Shown: piece by piece, positions 26,234 to 35,073 of the stretch
How positions within the stretch are numbered: position 1 is the stretch's first letter
Layout of the letters: each line of letters opens with the position of its first letter
From: Oscillatoria sp. SIO1A7
Lineage (GTDB): Bacteria > Cyanobacteriota > Cyanobacteriia > Cyanobacteriales > Laspinemataceae
DNA: 64,000 bases
Reading direction: 5' to 3'
Assembly: GCA_010672965.1 (NCBI GenBank)
Contig: JAAHFN010000007.1
Coordinates: 141,145 to 205,144, forward strand
Program-made: the position numbers and the translations under genes
Notes under the pieces: model-generated
The model's database searches: none
Seen by the model: the letters and a program-made list of their open reading frames with translations, nothing else
Told to the model about the DNA's origin: nothing

Positions 26234-27913
26234 ATGGCTAGGTCTCCTCTAATTCGCCTCCTGCGTCGGGCCTACAAAGTAGCCCAAGTTTCCAGAAAGC
26301 GCCAGATTCCCCGAGCAGAAGTCCTGGGAATGCTTCAGGAAAAAGCCTCTCGCCGTCGCCTGCTGCAAGCAAGTCTGGGATTTGCCGGAGCAGTGGCGGC
26401 AAATCGTTTGACACAGGGGCCTCGCGCTGCCGTCGCTCAGTCGGGAATAGAACCAGTTCTAATTGTCGGTGCTGGCATTAGCGGACTTACCGCTGCCTAT
26501 CGCCTTGCCACTGCCGGGGTTCCGGTCAACATTATTGAAGCTAGAAACCAAGTGGGCGGACGGATGCGCAGTTTGCCCAAAGCCGCAGGCACCGCCATAA
26601 CGGCAGAACTGGGCGGAGAATTCATCAACACGGATCATACTTGCCTGCGCAATCTGGCAGAAGAACTGGGCTTTAATGTTCTCGACGTTGAGGCCGCACA
26701 GCAGGGATTGAACCGGGAAAGTTACTTTTTTGAAGGACGCCTAATTTCCGAAGAGGAACTTATTCGCGATTTTGCTCCCGTCGCCCAGCAGATTAATGCC
26801 GATTTAGAGATTCTAGAAAATTTTGAAGACTATACCACCGCAGACCAGCCGACTATAGATCTAGACCGACTGTCCATTACCGAGTACCTAGACCGAATTC
26901 CAACAACTCCCGTTGTCCGGCAGATCGTTCGTATTGCTTACAATGTCGAATACGGTAGAGATCCAGAAGAACAGTCTTCGCTCAATCTCATATTTCTGAT
27001 AGGTGCGGAACCGGGTGAGTTTGAACTTTTAGGCATCAGCGACGAGCGATTTTATATCGATGGGGGCAACCAGCAAGTTCCCCGCCAACTAGCAGAGCTA
27101 TTGGCGTCTTCTGTAGAGGTGGGGACGGTTTTAGAGTCGATATCGAGTACCGCTAACGGTCGCTATCGGGTCTCCATGCGAGCCGGTCAAAGTACCTTCG
27201 ATCGCATTTACGAGCGAGTTTTACTGGCCTTACCCTTTACAGTTTTGCGGACTATTCCGCTGAATGTAGATTTACCGCCAGTAAAACGCTTGGCTATCGA
27301 TACTCTAGGTTATGGCACTAATGCCAAATTAATTACAGCCTATCGGGAACCAATATGGCGATCGCGCTATAACTCCAACGGCAGAGTCCTTTCAGACCTA
27401 GGATTTCAAAATATTTGGGAATCGACCCAAGGCGTTTTCACTGCTTCTGGCGGTTCGAGGTTGATAACAAACTTTACTGGAGGTCGGCATGGCGTTTTGC
27501 TGGGAAGTGCTACGCCACAAGCTCACGCCCAAACACTCTTGCCACAATTAGAGCAAGTTTTTCCCGGTATTAGCAGTCTTGCCATCCCGGGCAAAGAGAT
27601 TCGAGCCTATTGGCCTGGGGAGCTATACAATCAAGGTTCCTATAGCTGCTATTTGCCCGGACAATGGACGCAAATGTACGGCTCAGAAGGCGAACGAGTG
27701 GGCAATCTCTTTTTTGCAGGGGAACATACCTCTGTAGAATGTCAAGGTTTTATGGAAGGAGGCTGCGAAACCGGGGAGGCCACAGCTTTAGAAATCTTGC
27801 AAGACTTGGGACTACAAGCGCCGGCGGCTCAGCAGAGAGAGCGACTGCAGAACAGCCGCTCCCAGCGCATCAATCCCCGAAGTCCCCGTCCATTTCAGAG
27901 ATTTCGGAGGTAA
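26234..27913 (+). CDS. Tat-exported flavin amine/L-amino-acid oxidase
   Basis: 559 residues. Residues 38-56 (KASRRRLLQASLGFAGAVA) form a twin-arginine signal, so the folded flavoprotein is probably exported. The FAD site is clear: VLIVGAGISGLTAAYRLATA (about 77-96), then EARNQVGGRMRS. The C-terminal FAD motif reads GNLFFAGEHTSVECQGFMEG with GCETGEATA. This is the monoamine/L-amino-acid oxidase family, which deaminates amines to aldehydes or keto acids with H2O2; the exact substrate is unknown. The N-terminal 37 residues before the signal are unusually long. The TAA stop is the target duplication of a family B element that follows immediately. Confidence 0.9.
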   Translation: MARSPLIRLLRRAYKVAQVSRKRQIPRAEVLGMLQEKASRRRLLQASLGFAGAVAANRLTQGPRAAVAQSGIEPVLIVGAGISGLTAAYRLATAGVPVNIIEARNQVGGRMRSLPKAAGTAITAELGGEFINTDHTCLRNLAEELGFNVLDVEAAQQGLNRESYFFEGRLISEEELIRDFAPVAQQINADLEILENFEDYTTADQPTIDLDRLSITEYLDRIPTTPVVRQIVRIAYNVEYGRDPEEQSSLNLIFLIGAEPGEFELLGISDERFYIDGGNQQVPRQLAELLASSVEVGTVLESISSTANGRYRVSMRAGQSTFDRIYERVLLALPFTVLRTIPLNVDLPPVKRLAIDTLGYGTNAKLITAYREPIWRSRYNSNGRVLSDLGFQNIWESTQGVFTASGGSRLITNFTGGRHGVLLGSATPQAHAQTLLPQLEQVFPGISSLAIPGKEIRAYWPGELYNQGSYSCYLPGQWTQMYGSEGERVGNLFFAGEHTSVECQGFMEGGCETGEATALEILQDLGLQAPAAQQRERLQNSRSQRINPRSPRPFQRFRR

Positions 27914-28098
27914 TATCAAATCTGGCAAATCTGGTTAATTACTCATACAAAAAAATTGTAATCCGCCGTAGGACAGGCGTCCGGCCTGTCCTTGTCTGGG
28001 CTAGGGACAGGCCGGACGCCTGTCCTACGGGAGGTTGGATCTGTGTTTAGGGCGATCGCGATCGCGTCTGCGCCCCTGAGAATCGAACGGATTTGATA
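27914..28098. mobile_element. Family B miniature element at the amine oxidase stop codon
   Basis: It starts TATCAAATCTGG directly after TAA (27911-27913) and ends GAACGGATTTGATA. The right flank GAA differs from TAA by one base. The core is the GTAGGACAGGCGTCCGGCC hairpin. Confidence 0.8.
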
Positions 28099-28103
28099 GA
28101 AAT

Positions 28104-28197
28104 AGGACTTACGCGCATCGATCCAGATCTAACAGTATATTTAGCGCTCTCTTGCGCGGTGCGGCAGCCTACATACAGAGCCTTGGCGTAAGTCCTG
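28104..28197. mobile_element. Family C repeat element (AGGACTTACGC ends)
   Basis: Inverted ends AGGACTTACGCGC and GGCGTAAGTCCT bound 94 bases. Other copies are at 36849-36959, 38254-38342, 40380-40474 and 62656-62895, with a short one at 43516-43563. Confidence 0.75.
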
Positions 28198-28241
28198 AGA
28201 AAGACTAATTCCCGAAGCCCCATATCAAAAGAGGAGGCAAA

Positions 28242-28739
28242 ATGCCCAAAAATCATTCGGTTGCTATTTTGACTTTTTCCTTGTTCTTCTCGGCAACCGC
28301 TTTCGCCAGTCCTTTACTAGCTCCTTTATTAGCGAAGGCCAAATATCCAGTCGTGCCATCATCGGATCTAGATGTTCCTGTTTGTTACATGGATACTGCG
28401 GATGGGAGGCGGTTGGATATGGGGGCTTTGTGCCAGTCCGAGCCAGAAGCGGATTCCAAACCAGCTCGGAACTGTCGGGCAAATCTTGGTTCTGCTGCAA
28501 TGGAAATCCGCCAGGTTAATTACAAAGGCAATGTTTTGACGGGTCGAGTCACCAATCAAAGCTGTGAAACTATAGAAAATATTAGAGTTAATTATCGGGT
28601 AATGGATGAGGAAGGCAACCAAATTGACAATGGATTCATCTACGCTCGACCTTCAAAGGTTGCCCCCGGAGAGACAGCAGAGTTTAGGGGGACAATTGCA
28701 TCTGGTGCGGATGTTGAGGTGACCCACGCCGACCAATAG
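28242..28739 (+). CDS. Secreted FxLYD-like protein
   Basis: 165 residues. A Sec signal peptide (MPKNHSVAILTFSLFFSATA, cleavage probably after AFAS) is preceded by a good GAGGAGG binding site. A cysteine pair (VCYM ... LCQS) follows, then a beta-rich domain (YKGNVLTGRVTNQSCETIEN ... VNYRVMDEEGNQIDNGFIYA ... KVAPGETAEFRGTI) that resembles FxLYD-type immunoglobulin-like domains. It is likely periplasmic. The role is unknown, though such domains usually mediate binding. It is a single gene. Confidence 0.7.
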   Translation: MPKNHSVAILTFSLFFSATAFASPLLAPLLAKAKYPVVPSSDLDVPVCYMDTADGRRLDMGALCQSEPEADSKPARNCRANLGSAAMEIRQVNYKGNVLTGRVTNQSCETIENIRVNYRVMDEEGNQIDNGFIYARPSKVAPGETAEFRGTIASGADVEVTHADQ

Positions 28740-28879
28740 CGATCGCGGTTTAACAATCTATAAAGGCCAGAAACCCGGTTTTTTAGGACTTTACCTTCGC
28801 CAAAACGCAAAAATACCTTATTTGTAGGGAGTGGCTCGGGAAAGAAACCCAACAAATACCCGATGTTTAACCAATGCCA

Positions 28880-28960
28880 GATCCCCCCAACCCCCCTTAA
28901 AAAGGGGGGCAATAGTCAAAAGCGTCAAAGCCCCCCTTTTTAAGGGGGGTTGGGGGGATC
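28880..28960. repeat. GATCCCCCC hairpin repeat
   Basis: Facing arms GATCCCCCCAACCCCCCTTA and its complement enclose a centre of about 20 bases. It lies between a secreted-protein gene and the 3' end of ilvN. A worn family A right end (TTTGAGAAACGCTATA) is at 29052-29067. Confidence 0.9.
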
Positions 28961-29073
28961 TGGCCTTGGGGCAAATAGGCGAAGGTATTGTTGGAAAAAC
29001 CGGGTTTCTAACTCTTCTAACTCGCAGAAAACTAACCCCCCAAAGGCAAGGTTTGAGAAACGCTATATATCTC

Positions 29074-29595
29074 TTAGGATGCCTTAGCCTCGACAATCTT
29101 AAGGGATTCGGTATTAACGCCAGACTCCCGGGTCAGAGCAATTTTGCCAGTGCGAGCAATTTCGCGGAAGCCAAACTTACTAAGTACCTGACAGATAGCT
29201 ACCATTTTCCCGGGGTCGCCCACCACTTCTAAGGTGAGGGCATCTTCCGCTACATCGACAACGCGAGCCCGGAAAATCTGAGCCAGTTGGATAATTTCCG
29301 TTCGCGTAGAGCTAGTAGCATTTACTTTGATCAGCATCAACTCCCGTTCCACGCAGGGAACGTCGGTAATGTCTTGTACCTTGAGGACGTTAATCAGCTT
29401 GTAGAGTTGTTTTGTTAGTTGTTCTATAGAGGCATCGTCTCCGGGTACTACCATCGTAATTCTAGAGACCCCGGATTGCTCTGCTGGACCGACAGCGAGG
29501 CTTTCAATATTAAAGCCCCGACGGGCAAAAAGTCCTGAAATCCGCGTGAGGACTCCCGCCTCATCTTCGACCAAAACTGAAAGAGTGTGTTTCAT
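29074..29595 (-). CDS. ilvN: Acetolactate synthase small (regulatory) subunit
   Basis: 173 residues, typical for the cyanobacterial IlvH/IlvN type. It binds valine and regulates the large subunit in branched-chain amino acid synthesis. The ACT domain is at the N-terminus ([51 protein letters not shown]). The C-terminal domain follows ([32 protein letters not shown]). The large-subunit gene is not in the window. Its 3' end abuts a repeat-rich gap, and the transcript probably starts within 29596-29700. Confidence 0.95.
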   Translation of the reverse strand: MKHTLSVLVEDEAGVLTRISGLFARRGFNIESLAVGPAEQSGVSRITMVVPGDDASIEQLTKQLYKLINVLKVQDITDVPCVERELMLIKVNATSSTRTEIIQLAQIFRARVVDVAEDALTLEVVGDPGKMVAICQVLSKFGFREIARTGKIALTRESGVNTESLKIVEAKAS

Positions 29596-29726
29596 TGCTA
29601 AAATTTATCTTGGCAATCGATTGGGGGGATAATTGTGAATTTTTTGAGCTTTGTTATTTTGGGGACCCCCACGATCGCACCTATGCCCCCTGCCCATAGA
29701 TTTACCACAACCAAGCTTAAAAGTCT

Positions 29727-29858
29727 AGTGCCCCTGCGCGGAAGTCGAAGGCCTCAAGGTAATAAGTCAAAATGCCTTTAGACCGCTTAGCTCCGAACGG
29801 GAATTTCCCTGTTGGGATGCGCGGACCCCAGAAACCTGACATAAATTTGAGAACCGCT
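29727..29858. mobile_element. Chimaeric repeat: family E left end joined to family A right end
   Basis: The left part (CTAGTGCCCCTGCGCGGAAG) is a family E end. The right part (GGGATGCGCGGACCCC ... AATTTGAGAACCGCTA) is the second half of family A. The missing halves suggest a deletion that fused neighbouring copies. Confidence 0.6.
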
Positions 29859-29934
29859 ATAGCAGCGGCTTGTCAAAAAAAGCTATTTAGTTTCAGTGCG
29901 ATCGCATATCCAGCCATTTTGTAATAGCAGCAAT

Positions 29935-31171
29935 ATGAACGGAGACGACATTGGCATTAATGCCCCCCACTCACAAGGAACTGCTGGAAATGTGGGCGAG
30001 GATTTAAATCAAACATTCAACAATAGCAACACAATATATAATGTTTTTTTAAATTTCGGAAAAGAGCAGGATTCAGAGCTACTCGCAATTCAAGAAATAC
30101 TAGACCAACTAGACCCAGATACTATTAACGTCCCATATTACGAATCCTTACCTGAAGGAGTACAGGGATATTCCTTGGCAAGCATTAAGATAAAGGATGT
30201 TGTGCGGCAGTTAGACGAGTTGCGCGTACTCGATCGATTTATTGAAGATTTAATATATAGCGATCGAGTGCCAAAGGAGGTAAAGCGAAGGCTCAAACCA
30301 ATGCTAGAACATTTTAAAGAAGAATATTTTGAACCAGGGAGAGATAGCGATCGCAGATTTCGTGCGAAAAAACCTCATGTAACCAACAATAGTAAGCTTG
30401 AATCTTATTTGGTTATAAAAATCGATAAACCCCAAACCCCAAGCATTAGCAATAAATTTTTATTGACTGCATGGCTAATTAGCGATGATTCAATAGAAGA
30501 TTGGAATAAGAAATTTCAAGCCTTACATTTAAAAGATACGCAAGATGTGAATTTATGTAATCTAGACGAAATCGCAGAAACAGTCAATAAATTTATTAAA
30601 AAGGCAGAGCCATGTTAAAAACAACATTTAATACAGACATTTATTACAATTTGACAATTGAGTTTTTTCTACCTCAAGAGCTACTAGATCTAACATTATA
30701 AGACTTGCCAATTGACGATGGCGATGACGGAAAGGTAGCTCTTGGCGTTCAATATCCAATTGCATTTCTTTCTAGGGAACGTCTTAACGTAGGGTATCTT
30801 GTAAAATATCAAAGTGTGTGGCGTGAAAAATGGCATGAATTTGAAAACCTGTTAAAGCACAAGATAATAGACTTGAAGGATAATTTTGAAGTTATCGATA
30901 ATTTGGATAATTTTAATAGTGGCAAATTAAGCAATAAAATAGGGGAAAAATAGATCGTAAAATAATAGAATTGAAGCTCAATTGCACTCTTGCAAACAAA
31001 GAGATAAGGAAGCAATTGTTAAAAGTCGTTAGAACAGGCGTCTTGCCGATCGCTATCTGGAGAAGGCGGAATACAGAGTTTCAAAAGGGCAATGATTTTT
31101 TTGCTCTTGAACCCGACCTTAGCAAGAGTCTGGATAAGGCGACGGTTGAGATTTTGGAGCTGGGAATTTAG
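29935..31171 (+). pseudogene. Decayed VMAP-like conflict-system gene
   Basis: Three frames join into one decayed protein. From ATG 29935 the start reads MNGDDIGINAPHSQG, then a helical domain (LLAIQEILDQLDPDTINVPY; VVRQLDELRVLDRFIEDLIY) of the effector-associated-domain kind. LESYLVIKIDKPQ and KFLLTAWLISDDSIEDWNKK follow, and the frame stops at 30618. Shifted by one base, it resumes as YNLTIEFFLPQELLDL, hits TAA at about 30700, and continues LPIDDGDDGKVALGVQYPIA, then past 30953 VRTGVLPIAIWRRR. This order fits the C-terminal domain of VMAP proteins, found in vWA-MoxR/protease counter-invader systems. At least one frameshift and two stops make it dead. No partner MoxR, vWA or protease gene is present. 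Confidence 0.5.
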
Positions 31172-31795
31172 GGTTTAGGGTGTGGGGTTTAGGGTGTGGG
31201 GTGTAGGAATTTAGGGTGTGGGGTGTAGGGTGTGGGGTGTAGGGTGTGGGGTGTAGGGTGTGGGGTGTAGGGTGTGGGGTGTAGGGAAAATTAGCGCCTC
31301 TTTCCCGACCAAATGCGATCGCCTCCTTCCCGACAAAATGCGATCGCCTCCTTCCCGACAAAATGCGATCGCCGATTCCGCTCTTCCCAATTCCGCTCTT
31401 CCCAATTCCGCTCTTCCCAATTCCGCTCTTCCCAATTCCATCCGCTACATCCGTTACCCCATCCGCTGCCACATCCGCCACATCCGTTACCCCATCCGCT
31501 GCCACATCCGCTGCCACATCCGCCACATCCGTTACCCCATCCGCTGCCACATCCGTTACATCCGTTACCCCATCCGCTGCCACATCCGCTGCCAACCCAT
31601 GCCCAATTCCGCTCTTCCGCTCTTCCGCTCTTCCATCCGTTACATCCGTTACCCCATCCGCTGCCACATCCGCCACATCCGTTACCCCATCCGCTGCCAC
31701 ATCCGCTGCCACATCCGCCACATCCGTTACCCCATCCGCTGCCACATCCGCTGCCACATCCGCTACATCCGTTACCCCATCCGCTGCCACATTAA
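31168..31795. repeat. Block of four different simple-repeat arrays
   Basis: In order: GGGTGTG/GGGTGTA heptads (31168-31290); a 25-base repeat containing HIP1 (about 31300-31375); a 15-base repeat ATTCCGCTCTTCCCA (about 31375-31440); and a mixture of 9- and 12-base units (ATCCGCCAC, ATCCGCTGCCAC, ATCCGTTACCCC) to 31795. Most periods in the last part are multiples of three, which keeps frames open on both strands. I see no gene; the predicted peptides are pure repeat. Confidence 0.9.
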
Positions 31796-32107
31796 CGGGG
31801 GGCCATGTGCCCTCCGTCGGCATATGAGGGCATCCAAAAGCGAGTCATTGTAGAATCTACAAAAAGCAAAGAGGAGCGGAGGAAGAACAGTTCCCCCCTC
31901 TGCCCCTCTGCCTACAAAAAGCAAGGAGGTGCCGCTCGCCCAGATCCCTCCCTGGTGCAAATAGCCGCGTTGGCGCGATCGCTCCGCAACCATTCCTTGC
32001 GGAGCTAGCTCGACTGCGTCCGATCGCCGCTCAGAGCGATCGCGAACATCCGTCGCCGGGCTCCTCGACTTTCAGGCTAATTAAGACCAGTGGTGAAAAC
32101 TAGGGCG

Positions 32108-32355
32108 AATTTTCTCCCAAAGGAACCCACTCGCTGCCGCTCATTGAACCAGTCAGCGGTGTTTTTGGGCGGGTTTCCCACCTGACGCGGCTTATGGAAT
32201 AAGCAACTTGAGCGCTAGTCCCCACTAGCCAAAGGCTTACCCCGCCGCCGGGTGGGTTTTTGAGGGAGAATTTTTTGAGTGAAAACACCTCCTTTGCTTA
32301 GGTTTCTGTTCTTGGTTTCAAAGGGTCGCGGTTAGCCGTGGCCCCCTTTTTTTGC
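32108..32355 (+). ncRNA. Candidate structured RNA of unknown class with terminator
   Basis: An outer stem pairs AATTTTCTCCC (32108-32118) with GGGAGAA plus T-run (32264-32273), and GAACCCAC (32123-32130) with GTGGGTTT (32252-32259). Four hairpins lie inside: 32137-32159 (CCGCT/AGCGG), 32167-32182 (GGGCGGGTTTCCCACC), 32190-32204 (GCTTAT/ATAAGC) and 32214-32229 (GCTAGTCCCCACTAGC). A hairpin at 32323-32345 followed by seven T's is a good intrinsic terminator on the plus strand, and CACCTCCTTT at 32286-32295 lies between. It does not match tmRNA, 6S or RNase P as I know them. A transposon-associated guide RNA remnant is possible. Confidence 0.5.
32323..32353 (+). terminator. Intrinsic terminator
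   Basis: GGGTCGCGG pairs with CCGTGGCCC around a TTAG loop (with G-U pairs), followed by a seven-T run (32347-32353). It faces the plus strand, downstream of the candidate structured RNA. Confidence 0.7.
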
Positions 32356-32452
32356 CCCTCTTTGAGGGTATGAATCTATATTAGCAAAGTATTGGTAGAA
32401 TTTCAACCTTCGAGGCATTTTCTGAAATTTCTGAAATTTCTGAAATTTCTGC

Positions 32453-32586
32453 ACTTATATATACTTAGACTGTCTGCCTTAAAATTGTAGGGAGCGGTTG
32501 AACGGAGTGAAACAAGGGCGAAACGATTGGTATAGTTGGGTTTCACTCCGTTCAACCGCTCCCTACATTTACTTATATATACTTAG
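32453..32586. repeat. Hairpin with 27-base arms between 16-base direct repeats
   Basis: Arms at 32487-32513 (GTAGGGAGCGGTTGAACGGA...) and 32540-32566 are exact complements. Identical 16-base copies of ACTTATATATACTTAG flank them at 32453-32468 and 32571-32586, as a long target duplication would look. A 9-base repeat (CTGAAATTT, 32421-32451) precedes it. Nothing else was found in 32360-32815. Confidence 0.8.
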
Positions 32587-32815
32587 TAAAGATAACGGCC
32601 AAGGTCGAGCTAGAGAGCATTAGGGGCGATCGCAGTCAAAGAGCGCTCAAAGAGCGCCACCGTTAGGGAGATCGAGTCTTAGGCGTTGGGTTAGTTTTTT
32701 ACGGTCCCCAGTCCATAGATTTGCGGCGGGCCACTTGGCAGTTATTGCAAAACTTACGACGGTTTAAGACAAGGTTGAACGAAGAGTAACCCAACATCCT
32801 CGCGTTCGTTTCACT

Positions 32816-33148
32816 TCAACCTAGGCGATCGGGCATTTGTTGGGTTTCTGGAAAAACCGGGTTTCTGCGATCTTCGCCGCATTCGCCGTGGCCGCTATAG
32901 AAAAGCAGCAGGGTGTCGCCTTCTCCGAGATCCGCTAGGCGATCGAGGGCATCGAGAATTTTCTGGCGAGTTGCCTCGGCACCTTCTAGCACGACTATTC
33001 GATCTTTGGGATAGCCGCAATATCTCTCGTTGCCCAAGACATCAGCTACTTCCCGCACATCTTCAATAGTAATGGGTACGTCGAGTCGGGGCGCGTTTTT
33101 GTAAGAGCCCGGGGCGATCGCCAAAGCATATCCGCTGTTAAATGTCAT
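32816..33148 (-). pseudogene. Truncated caspase-like (C14) peptidase
   Basis: From ATG 33148 the frame gives MTFNSGYALAIAPGSY, ITIEDVREVADVLGNERYCG, and RLADLGEGDTLLLFYSGHGE with the catalytic histidine of the metacaspase p20 fold. It then runs into a repeat-derived tail (NPVFPETQQ) and stops after 110 residues. The DCCHSG segment with the catalytic cysteine is missing, so it cannot be an active protease. Cyanobacterial metacaspases are usually much longer and multidomain. Confidence 0.8.
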
Positions 33149-33440
33149 AGGTGGAGAAGGAGGTGTGGGAGGTGTGGGAAGTGTGGGAGGTGTGGGAGGT
33201 AAGAGAAAATTATATTGTAGCACTACGGGACTTGCGCGGAAATAAAGTACCACTCCGTAAGCATTCCACCGTTCGGGCGCTCGCCGGTCGTTGCCTTTGA
33301 ACTGGTACATTATTAACTTGCAAGTCCCTACAGATTCAGGGAACGGACAGCCTCCGGGGCATTTGTAGAGGGCGAATGGCATTCGGCCCTACATTCTAGC
33401 AATCGTAACTGTATCAAACTTAATTGAAATCACTATAGGA

Positions 33441-33473
33441 AAAAAATACCCCAGGCTCTGGAAAACCTGGGGA
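33441..33473 (-). terminator. Intrinsic terminator of the antiporter gene
   Basis: On the minus strand CCCCAGG and CCTGGGG pair around a 10-base loop, followed by TA and a seven-T run. It is 121 bases beyond the antiporter stop. Confidence 0.7.
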
Positions 33474-33593
33474 AGATTTAGGAATGTTAAATAAGCGCGT
33501 TATTTCTTTAGGCTTTTGGGGGCTTTTGGGAAAAAGCTATTTTGTCACATCTAAAGAAGCGATCGCCTGCAAAAGCAACAAAGCAGTCAAGAC

Positions 33594-35015
33594 TCAACCA
33601 GTAGCTTCCTCCGGCTCCGCTTCGGGCTCCTTAAAGACTACCCGCAACAGGGGCGGTGCGACAAACGTGGTGAGAATCACCATCATAATAACGGCAGCTT
33701 GTAACGATTCCGAAAGAGCCCCGCTAGCTGCTCCGACACCGGCAAACACCAATCCCACCTCGCCTCGGGGAATCATGCCAATGCCAATAGCCAGCCGATT
33801 GGTATTCGGTTGCAGAATTGTAAAGCCAGCGATGACCTTACCCACAATAGCGACCAAGATTAGAAACGCCGCAATAATTAAGCCTTCCCTATTGCTGGGG
33901 ACTGCTGGATTTAATACTCCTAAGTCAGTCTTAGCACCAACAACCACAAAGAAAATTGGCACCAACATATCGGCCACGGGAATTACCTGCTCTTCCAATT
34001 CTTGTTGGATTTCTGTCTCTCCCAAAACTAGACCGGCGGCAAACGCGCCTAGGATAGCTTCTAACTGGATAGCGGCTCCAATATAAGAGAGAATGAAGGC
34101 AATAATTAGCCCCGAAATCAATAAAGGTCCGCGAGTCTTCAGGTTTCTGACCAAGGCCACATAATAAGGGCTGAGAAAGCGACCTAAAAGAATGACACCT
34201 ACTAAGAAAACTCCAGCACTGACGATTAGATAGAGAATATTGCTTACTTCCACATCGCCAGTTTTGACCAAACTCGCAACGACTGCCAAGACAATAATCC
34301 CTAGAATGTCGTCTAGAACTGCAGCGCCAATAATAATCTGACCTTCCTTGGAGGTGAGTCGGCCAATTTCTGCCAGCACTTTAGCAGTAATGCCAATACT
34401 GGTAGCAGTCAGGGCAGCTCCTGCAAAAATAGCCGGAATCAAAGGTGAGTTGAACAGATAAATGAGCCCCAAAGTGCCAGTGGCAAAGGGAGCGATAACT
34501 CCCACTACTGCCACGATCGCTGCTTGAGGTCCATATTTAATCAGTTCTTTTAGCTCTGACTCAAGACCAATTTCAAACAGCAGGATAATGACTCCCAATT
34601 CCGACAAAATGGAAATCACTTCGCTTTGGGAATGAAAGGTTGCTGCTGCCGCAGCAGGCTCCAGGCCGGCTGTGGATTGCAGCAAGTTTATAACCACCGA
34701 ACTCTCAGGCAGGACCCCAGGTTCCGCAAATACCAGAAGCTTGAGGACAGAGACGCCCACAACCACGCCGCCGACTAAGTCGCCTAAAACCGGCGGTAAG
34801 TTGAGTCGTATGCATACCTCGCCGCCAAGTTTGCTGGCAAAGTATATTACTACTAAACTGAGCAGAACTCCTGCTACGACTAGCCCTTCATCGGCTTCCG
34901 CTTCTGTGGAGGCTGCGAGGAGGGGGATGGTTTTACTAATAAAGGGGTGCCCAAATACTTGGGTTAGTGCGATCGAAGCGATCGAGAATTGGGCCATTGA
35001 TATCGCAGAACTCAA
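33594..35015 (-). CDS. CPA2-family Na+(K+)/H+ antiporter
   Basis: 473 residues with about 12-13 hydrophobic segments. The ion-binding aspartate pair of CPA2/NapA-type carriers is in GAAVLDDILGIIVLAVV (about residues 231-247). LPPVLGDLVGGVVVG, LSELGVIILLFEIGLESEL and MIPRGEVGLVFAGVG are family signatures. It resembles Synechocystis NhaS3, an essential thylakoid Na+/H+ antiporter, but the paralogue cannot be fixed by eye. It lies 58 bases downstream of the amidase gene in the same direction and ends in its own terminator. It contributes to ion and pH homeostasis. Confidence 0.88.
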   Translation of the reverse strand: MSSAISMAQFSIASIALTQVFGHPFISKTIPLLAASTEAEADEGLVVAGVLLSLVVIYFASKLGGEVCIRLNLPPVLGDLVGGVVVGVSVLKLLVFAEPGVLPESSVVINLLQSTAGLEPAAAAATFHSQSEVISILSELGVIILLFEIGLESELKELIKYGPQAAIVAVVGVIAPFATGTLGLIYLFNSPLIPAIFAGAALTATSIGITAKVLAEIGRLTSKEGQIIIGAAVLDDILGIIVLAVVASLVKTGDVEVSNILYLIVSAGVFLVGVILLGRFLSPYYVALVRNLKTRGPLLISGLIIAFILSYIGAAIQLEAILGAFAAGLVLGETEIQQELEEQVIPVADMLVPIFFVVVGAKTDLGVLNPAVPSNREGLIIAAFLILVAIVGKVIAGFTILQPNTNRLAIGIGMIPRGEVGLVFAGVGAASGALSESLQAAVIMMVILTTFVAPPLLRVVFKEPEAEPEEATG

Positions 35016-35073
35016 TACTTATCTAATACTAAATCCGGCAAGGGGGCGGCCGGTACGCCGTCAAAAAGTTGGT

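Noticed and set aside
31119-31853. Open frames of up to 234 codons in the repeat block
   Set aside because: Open only because the repeat units are multiples of three. Composition is repeat-like on both strands.
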